Assembly: GCA_964352535.1 (NCBI GenBank)
Contig: CAYGSW010000184.1
Location: forward strand, 1-11,747
Reading direction: 5' to 3'
Source: Granulosicoccus sp964352535
GTDB taxonomy: Bacteria > Pseudomonadota > Gammaproteobacteria > Granulosicoccales > Granulosicoccaceae
DNA: 11,747 nt
Part shown: one piece after another, positions 8,401-11,747 of the stretch
How the letters are laid out: each line of letters begins with the position of its first letter
Position numbering within the stretch: position 1 is the first letter of the stretch
The notes under the pieces: generated by a model
Database searches by the model: none
What the model was told of the DNA's origin: nothing
The model's input: the letters and a program-made list of their open reading frames with translations, nothing else
Made by a program: the position numbers and the translations under genes

Positions 8401-9708
8401 TTTGTCTGTGGCTGAGATGTTACCGAAGAGATCCTTTATTGGCGCGATGCTATTCGATTTACTCTGCTGATTGGCTTCTATAACGGTTTGAACTTCAGCT
8501 GCAATCCATTCGTAGCCGGCTGCATTGGCGTTGGTCAGAATAGCTTCCAGCCAGCCTTGTACGCCCTTATGTCCTTTAGGATGGTGGTAGTCCTTGTGCC
8601 AGCGAGACGCTATGGCATACAGCGCACTCAGAACACTGGGTGCGCCGTGCAGGAAGGATGTGGAATAGGGCGTTGAAGGCTGGTCTGCGCTTTTTGCGGC
8701 CAGCAACGGCCAATCCAGATCTGATTCAATTTTCAGCTTGGTGCGAGCTTCGAGTAATGTTGCGTAGAGTGCACGAGATTCGGGCGTTGCCAGGCGTATC
8801 AGTGAAAACAGTGACATGCCAAAACACAGCGTATCCGGATACAGAACACGCTTGCGAGTGCCACTTCGTTCTATCTCGATAGTGGCTTCGATGTGTCTGT
8901 AGGCTAATTCATCGTCGCCGTGCAATGTGGCTATCAGAGCGCGTATGGACTGGCATTCGATGCGTGCTTGTTTGTTATTGGTGAGTGTTTTTTCAATCGT
9001 ATCCACCAGGGCTAGCGCTTGTTTGAACTTGCCTTGAAACAACAGTCCTCGCGCTACCAATGCTTGATGTTCGCCCTCAGGATCGACAGCAGCGCAGGTG
9101 TCGGCGAACACCTTGAATGGCTGGAGGTAGTGAATCAGATAGTTCAAGCCGACTGCGCAAGCGGTGCGTTTATGCGGATGGGGCAGCAGCTCAAGGTAGG
9201 GCCTGGCGCTTGGCTCACTTAACCAGAGCCAGATGCCAGGGGAGAAAGCGATTTGTGCATAGGTGTCGAAGGTGTTGGTGATTAGAGCCTGGCGTGCATA
9301 TTGTTCGTGCAAATCCATAGGGATATTGCTTGCCCGCTCCCGCCTGTAGGAGGGGTAGTAACCGTCATCGCTGAGCTGTCTGAGGATGATGGAGTAGATA
9401 CCACGCTCGTTGGCATGCTCACACAGACGCGTTATTGTGCCCAGACGTGCCTTGGGACCTCGTGATGACATGCCACGTTCACCAACGATTGCAGGTTCCA
9501 TAATGCCGGCGGCTACCAGCTCCTCAACGGCTGCTGACACCTCCGCAGATTTAAGTCCTCGCTCGCCATTGATGCCTTTTCGTGCAAGATTCAGCCACTG
9601 CGTCATCTTGGTTCGTGCGGGGGCTTCCGGGTAGACGATGGCATAGCACTCAGCTACCTGCCGGGCCTCATCGGAGAGTGGATCGTTTGGTGCTAGGGTT
9701 GCAGGCAT
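5497..9708 (-). CDS. Large SNF2-family DEAD/DEAH helicase-like ATPase
   Basis: This 1403-residue protein has a C-terminal Swi2/Snf2 motor of two RecA lobes. Motifs seen are LRTYQHEGFAWL before Walker A; Walker A DDMGLGKT (961-968, Lys967); Walker B DEAQ (1057-1060); TTGTPVQN (1084-1091); FLLRRHKRDVLKELP; VFSQFVDHL in lobe two; SLTAGGTGLNLT (from 1310); and DRAHRIGQ (1343-1350), all intact. Such motors translocate on double-stranded DNA and remodel protein-DNA complexes. Before it, EWFTASGTLPV (Trp816) to about 880 resembles the helicase-associated segment of bacterial SNF2 proteins. The first roughly 480 residues look like a winged helix (about 30-110) and helical repeats (about 130-420), then a basic Lys/Ala linker and a conserved-looking block from LVWQIHPVYGGG (487 onward). 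No SWIM zinc cluster is seen. ATG 9708 gives a full-length frame but lacks a clear Shine-Dalgarno. No helicase partner gene is nearby; targets are unknown. Confidence 0.93.
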   Translation of the reverse strand: MPATLAPNDPLSDEARQVAECYAIVYPEAPARTKMTQWLNLARKGINGERGLKSAEVSAAVEELVAAGIMEPAIVGERGMSSRGPKARLGTITRLCEHANERGIYSIILRQLSDDGYYPSYRRERASNIPMDLHEQYARQALITNTFDTYAQIAFSPGIWLWLSEPSARPYLELLPHPHKRTACAVGLNYLIHYLQPFKVFADTCAAVDPEGEHQALVARGLLFQGKFKQALALVDTIEKTLTNNKQARIECQSIRALIATLHGDDELAYRHIEATIEIERSGTRKRVLYPDTLCFGMSLFSLIRLATPESRALYATLLEARTKLKIESDLDWPLLAAKSADQPSTPYSTSFLHGAPSVLSALYAIASRWHKDYHHPKGHKGVQGWLEAILTNANAAGYEWIAAEVQTVIEANQQSKSNSIAPIKDLFGNISATDKHKTLGTQSLTTLVTALEPWEFSLRELEQLALNAKPAKSKKNATANTQTRRLVWQIHPVYGGGVDVTPLEQTMGKNGQWTGGRRVALKRLREQASTLPHLISQDAKASATIQKLNQGWGSGTTYETDQRTVYQLVGHPCVFDEHGERYDVVERPPVLQLTDIDGRIKLSIEPAFQGNHYDSELDVDNLRVNVTHFTAAHRRIAMTVPARGLVIPAKAKERVQSMLDALSTDISIQGDSDTASAAVQEGSSEPLLAMEPFGHSLRVRIRVEPLPDSNAFFDAATGGALVYVQTPAGTVAVQRNLQEERNKIETLVLQSTIMAQHYDGRPYFVIDNTVDALELLEEVQDSGIRCVWPSDIPFRIKAKADVGGVNLTIKSAKEWFTASGTLPVNDENNDPLTLAHLLRLMQAQPQSRFIELGKGEFLSLSRTLKQQLDTLQAFSKADKGDATTTQIHPLALLTLDPLLDSATIKSDKPWKERRQQIKQALEKTAEVPSTLQADLRTYQHEGFAWLDRLGKIGAGACLADDMGLGKTVQSLALFLSRAEGGPGLVVAPTSVVGNWLAEAQRFAPSLNVLSYADSEHKRHDILSDLQAFDIVVISYGLLVNDIEHLKNVHWHTVVLDEAQAIKNAATRRAKSVKQLPADFRVLTTGTPVQNNLMDLHSLFSFLNPQLLGSEASFRKRYVLPITRDNDEHARDQLKHLVSPFLLRRHKRDVLKELPARTELSLNVTLSKEEAAVYEQIRKEALDSLQASQDKLGKGTKGGKQENAGQQKIIILAYLTKLRRLCCNPSLITPEWKGPMSKLDVFANTVDELIASGHKALVFSQFVDHLKIVEKHLQSKKVSYQYLDGSTSAKQRTARVNAFQSGEGDVFLISLTAGGTGLNLTAADYVIHLDPWWNPAVEDQASDRAHRIGQQRPVTIIRMVTTGTIEEQIQELHSSKRELADSVLAGADSPMLDMDMMIKLLKG

Positions 9709-9932
9709 CGGGTGGTGAGGCTTTGGTGTTTTTTATGGGTGTATTGCTTGTAGGGTAAGCACAGCGTCCCGTCCATTATTCATGAAAACACCGGGTACTT
9801 CCTGGCTGAAGAAGAATTGCTGCCTTTTTTTATCGACATTCCTGTTTTGGCGGATGGGGTGTGCTGAGGTGAGTGGCTAATTGTTTAAGAATGGCGATGC
9901 GAAGGCGACGCTATGAGCTTCGACGCACTATT

Positions 9933-9952
9933 GCTCAGGCTACTGCCTCAGC
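9933..9952 (-). repeat. Stem-loop across the stop codon of the thioredoxin-like gene
   Basis: AGGC/GCCT pairs around a four-base TACT loop and extends, past one C-C mismatch, with GCT/AGC (9933-9935 with 9950-9952). It includes the TGA stop (9935-9937 on the plus strand). It may stabilise the mRNA end or act as a weak terminator for the minus-strand gene, but no T-run follows. The 226-base gap 9709-9934 holds nothing else I can call apart from a T7 run at 9825-9831. Confidence 0.3.
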
Positions 9953-10558
9953 AACGTATTCGATAAGCGCATCAGCATTGACGTGGAAGGCGTTGTGCAC
10001 CACAACACCCTCGGGATTTACCAGAATCAGCCAGGGCGTGCCACCGGTGCGGTAGTTGACCATGGTGCTGGAGTACTCCTTCTTTTCCGGGTTACCCGGA
10101 TCGTGGCCCATGGTGATGGGCAGCTCATAGCGCAGTTGAAGTTCGCGCACCGCGTCTTGCGTGTTGGTGGAATAGCCTTCAAACACGGTCTGGATGCCTG
10201 CAATGGCAACGTCAGGATGGTCATGAAAGCGATCACTGAACTTCTTGAGTGTGGGGAACCCGCTTTTGTGGCAACCCGGGCACCAGTTCTGGAAGCATTT
10301 GAGGAACACCCATTTACCTTTAGCATCAGCCATGGAGAAGCTGCCAGGCTCACCGTTGGCGTCGATCCAGTAGCCCACATCGAGCTCAGGGGCCATGTGC
10401 CCTTCAATGCCCGGAGGCGGGCGCTCTTCGGATTGAGCCAAGGCCTTTGCCGAGAGGGTGCCGGTAGATAGGGCTGCGGATGCTGTGATTGTATTTTTCA
10501 GAAAGCGGCGTCGGGAGGGTGCTTTGTTATCAGATGTGCTCTTGATGGGTGGCATCAT
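9935..10558 (-). CDS. Tat-exported thioredoxin-fold protein (TlpA/redoxin type)
   Basis: This 207-residue protein is predicted to be periplasmic. The N-terminus has a textbook twin-arginine motif SRRRFLK (15-21), then a weakly hydrophobic Ala/Thr/Ser stretch and a likely cleavage after ALA at 39-41. The mature part has the thioredoxin-fold active site NWCPGC (Cys93, Cys96) with a third cysteine at 88, and the cis-proline loop GGTPW (Pro175). CPGC is unlike the CGPC of thioredoxin, and the layout matches the AhpC/TSA-TlpA group. It probably reduces or exchanges disulfides in an envelope substrate or takes part in peroxide handling; the substrate is unknown. ATG 10558 is followed directly by another ATG; the ribosome site is weak (GGA about ten bases upstream). 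No cytochrome-maturation or DsbD-like partner is nearby. Fold and export signal are secure, the exact role is not. Confidence 0.88.
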   Translation of the reverse strand: MMPPIKSTSDNKAPSRRRFLKNTITASAALSTGTLSAKALAQSEERPPPGIEGHMAPELDVGYWIDANGEPGSFSMADAKGKWVFLKCFQNWCPGCHKSGFPTLKKFSDRFHDHPDVAIAGIQTVFEGYSTNTQDAVRELQLRYELPITMGHDPGNPEKKEYSSTMVNYRTGGTPWLILVNPEGVVVHNAFHVNADALIEYVAEAVA

Positions 10559-10682
10559 GGGTGAGAGTTCCGGTAGACAGGGCTACGGTGGAAAGGCTTT
10601 GCAGCGCTTTGGCGTAGGTTTTCAGGTCACGCACGATGGCAAGACCCGTCGCAAGAATTGCTTTGACTGAGATTGGGTGCAA
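10530..10682 (-). CDS. Possible small ORF upstream of the thioredoxin-like gene
   Basis: A 50-residue minus-strand frame begins with TTG at 10682, five bases after a strong AGGAG (10688-10692), and ends with TGA at 10530-10532, overlapping the start of the thioredoxin-like gene by 29 bases in another frame. The predicted peptide has a mildly hydrophobic N-terminal part (ISVKAILATGLAIV), then a Lys/Ala/Ser/Thr-rich end ending HQEHI. I do not recognise it. The Shine-Dalgarno is better than that of the downstream gene, which suggests a translated leader or coupled small protein. The rare TTG start and lack of family resemblance make it uncertain; the AGGAG could be accidental. Confidence 0.22.
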   Translation of the reverse strand: MHPISVKAILATGLAIVRDLKTYAKALQSLSTVALSTGTLTHDATHQEHI

Positions 10683-10728
10683 AGGTTCTCCTGCTTAGCG
10701 TTTTCTGTTGTCAGCTTGCTGTGGTGTT

Positions 10729-11370
10729 TCACACAATTTGCAGATGCGAGACGATCCAGCGGGCGGCATTCCACATGGGGGTAAAAATGGAAAAGCCTGC
10801 AAAACTGAGCACGATAAGACCGAGAAATGCCATGGTGCCGTACCGAGCATTCAGGTTGACGTAGATCTCTGCATATCGCTGCGAGAGAAAGAACGGCAGG
10901 ATGTAATGACCATCCAGTGGACCCAGTGGAATGAGGTTGAACAGCATCAGGGCGATGTTGATCAGCACAAACAGGCTGATGAAGGTCTGTGCGACTGGGC
11001 CCATGGCAAATGCGATGCCAAGATGCATCAGGATAGCGTGCAGATTGATGGCCAGAAACGCCAGCACCAGGTTGGAGAATGGGCCCGCAGCGGCTATGAG
11101 TGGGGTAGCCCACTTGGAATTGAAGTTTCGCGGGTTGGTGGGAACAGGCTTTGCCCAACCGAATCCTATCAGGACGATCATCAGCAGGCCCATGGGGTCC
11201 ATGTGGGCAATGGGGCTGAGTGTGAGCCTGCCTTGCAGCTCTGCTGTGTTGTCGCCGAAGTGCTTTGCCGAGCGTGCATGGGCATATTCGTGCACGCTTA
11301 GCGAGATAACAATGGTGATGACCAGAAGTGCGAAGACCACGTACTGGCCTTGCTGGAGGAGCGTGAGCAT
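10729..11370 (-). CDS. Site-2 protease family (M50) membrane metalloprotease
   Basis: This 213-residue multi-pass inner-membrane protein has a zinc site HEYAH (27-31; His27, Glu28, His31) in the first membrane segment, AAGPFSN (94-100), and the third zinc ligand Asp153 in NLIPLGPLDG (145-154). About five or six hydrophobic segments are visible (9-26, 60-71, 99-119, 128-149, 179-196). These are the hallmarks of the short M50 rhomboid-like zinc proteases without a PDZ domain, which cut substrates within the membrane; the substrate is unknown. ATG 11370 is chosen because the family core starts just after it. The frame stays open upstream to an ATG at 11505, adding 45 residues rich in His, Pro, Lys and Thr that do not look like a membrane protein start. 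The ribosome site at 11370 is weak. It lies 170 bases before the thioredoxin-like gene on the same strand, possibly one transcript. Confidence 0.9.
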   Translation of the reverse strand: MLTLLQQGQYVVFALLVITIVISLSVHEYAHARSAKHFGDNTAELQGRLTLSPIAHMDPMGLLMIVLIGFGWAKPVPTNPRNFNSKWATPLIAAAGPFSNLVLAFLAINLHAILMHLGIAFAMGPVAQTFISLFVLINIALMLFNLIPLGPLDGHYILPFFLSQRYAEIYVNLNARYGTMAFLGLIVLSFAGFSIFTPMWNAARWIVSHLQIV

Positions 11371-11639
11371 GGTGTTGTTGTTCTTTTGATTTGGGTGGCA
11401 ACGTAACACGGGGTGGTGGGGTTTATGGTGTGTTTTGGCCGATGTGTGCTTTGGTGTGTGTCGGGGTGGTGTTCGTCTTTGCACCTTGGCGCTTTTTATG
11501 GGCAAAGACTGTGTTTATTGGCTGATCTGCCCTGTTTTGCTTGACGATTTTGAGGTGATGGTTGGTATTTTGTGATGGCGATTATTGGTGTTTAGCTGAA
11601 AGGCGTGAAATTGGCTGAGATGAAACTTGGCAATGATGG
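11371..11639. other. G/T-rich intergenic region between M50 gene and tRNA-Phe
   Basis: About 270 bases without a supported gene. The plus strand is dominated by G and T up to about 11600, with several GG, GGG and GGGG runs near 11410-11475. The minus strand (upstream of the M50 gene) is correspondingly A/C-rich, which explains the His/Pro/Thr-rich open frame there. I found no convincing minus-strand promoter for the M50 gene and no plus-strand gene. Confidence 0.5.
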
Positions 11640-11668
11640 TTGACGCCAGCTCGTGTATTGGGTCTAAT
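11640..11668 (+). promoter_or_regulatory. Sigma70 promoter of tRNA-Phe
   Basis: TTGACG (11640-11645) and TCTAAT (11663-11668) are separated by exactly 17 bases, each one base off the sigma70 consensus. Transcription should start near 11675, about 19 bases before the mature tRNA. The bases after the -10 (AGCGGGC) are GC-rich, as in discriminators of stable-RNA promoters under stringent control; that regulation is inferred. Confidence 0.8.
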
Positions 11669-11693
11669 AGCGGGCTTGGAAACGAGACCTGAT

Positions 11694-11747
11694 GGCCAGG
11701 TAGCTCAGTCGGTAGAGCAGGGGACTGAAAATCCCCGTGTCGGCAGT
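11694..11747 (+). tRNA. tRNA-Phe (anticodon GAA), 3' end beyond the window
   Basis: The gene reads as acceptor 5' strand GGCCAGG (11694-11700), U8-A9, D stem GCTC/GAGC with loop AGTCGGTA, and anticodon stem GGGGA/TCCCC (11720-11724 with 11732-11736). The loop CTGAAAA places anticodon GAA at 11727-11729. The variable region GTGTC and the start of the T stem (GGCAG) follow before the window ends. The D and anticodon arms closely match E. coli tRNA-Phe. The T loop, 3' acceptor strand and CCA lie outside, so acceptor pairing cannot be verified. Confidence 0.93.

Noticed and set aside
5497..9708. SNF2 protein as part of a known multi-gene defence system such as DISARM
   Set aside because: No methyltransferase, DrmA/DrmB-like, nuclease or phospholipase gene is present on either side; the neighbours are unrelated housekeeping or envelope genes.
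9803..9831. Plus-strand hairpin followed by seven T, resembling an intrinsic terminator
   Set aside because: The stem is only three pairs plus one after a mismatch, and no plus-strand gene leads into it; both flanking genes are on the minus strand.
9983..10471. 162-codon plus-strand frame opposite the thioredoxin-like gene
   Set aside because: Antisense to a gene with clear Tat and CXXC motifs; no ribosome site or family resemblance.
10708..11301. 197-codon plus-strand frame opposite the M50 protease gene
   Set aside because: Antisense to a gene with intact HEXXH and LDG motifs; the Gln/His-rich translation looks like a shadow.
11694..11747. tRNA-Phe as an attachment site of an element inside this window
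   Set aside because: Elements usually join at the 3' end of a tRNA, which lies beyond the window, and there is no integrase or repeat of the tRNA end inside it.
1..11747. CRISPR arrays, insertion sequences, rRNA
   Set aside because: No regularly spaced direct repeats, transposase-like protein, terminal inverted repeats with target duplications, or rRNA-like segments were seen.

Overview
The window looks like a piece of a gammaproteobacterial chromosome with moderate GC. This is inferred from the close match of MoaC, MoaD, MoaE, MutY and YggX to the E. coli proteins as I remember them, and from the asmA-like/mutY/yggX gene order, which I recall from pseudomonads and relatives. I cannot name a genus from the sequence alone.

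Layout. (1) Positions 52-1273 hold molybdopterin biosynthesis genes. moaD and moaE are a tightly coupled pair on the minus strand, and moaC is divergent on the plus strand across about 65 bp. Together they cover the cyclic pyranopterin phosphate step (MoaC) and both subunits of MPT synthase (MoaD, MoaE); moaA is not in the window. (2) A 330 bp gap carries a consensus -10 box and leads into a plus-strand run at 1604-5248: an AsmA-family inner-membrane/periplasmic protein, the adenine glycosylase MutY, and the iron-trafficking protein YggX. mutY and yggX overlap by four bases. MutY carries a 4Fe-4S cluster and removes A opposite 8-oxoguanine, and YggX protects Fe-S proteins from oxidation, so the pair forms an oxidative-damage unit. 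(3) A convergent intergenic region (5249-5496) holds several short inverted repeats. (4) A minus-strand block at 5497-11370 contains three separate genes: a 1403-residue SNF2-family ATPase with a very long non-helicase N-terminal part, a Tat-exported thioredoxin-fold protein of the TlpA/redoxin type, and a small M50 (site-2 protease family) membrane metalloprotease. (5) The window ends inside a plus-strand tRNA-Phe(GAA) gene with a near-consensus sigma70 promoter directly upstream.

The window is mostly housekeeping. I see no CRISPR array, transposase, integrase, phage gene or multi-gene defence cassette. The least explained item is the SNF2 protein, whose first roughly 900 residues look like a winged helix, a helical-repeat scaffold and further domains I cannot name. 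Other items worth checking are the 11-residue repeat tail of the AsmA-like protein, a possible 50-residue ORF with a strong Shine-Dalgarno ahead of the thioredoxin-like gene, the inverted-repeat cluster after yggX, and the G/T-rich stretch ahead of the tRNA.
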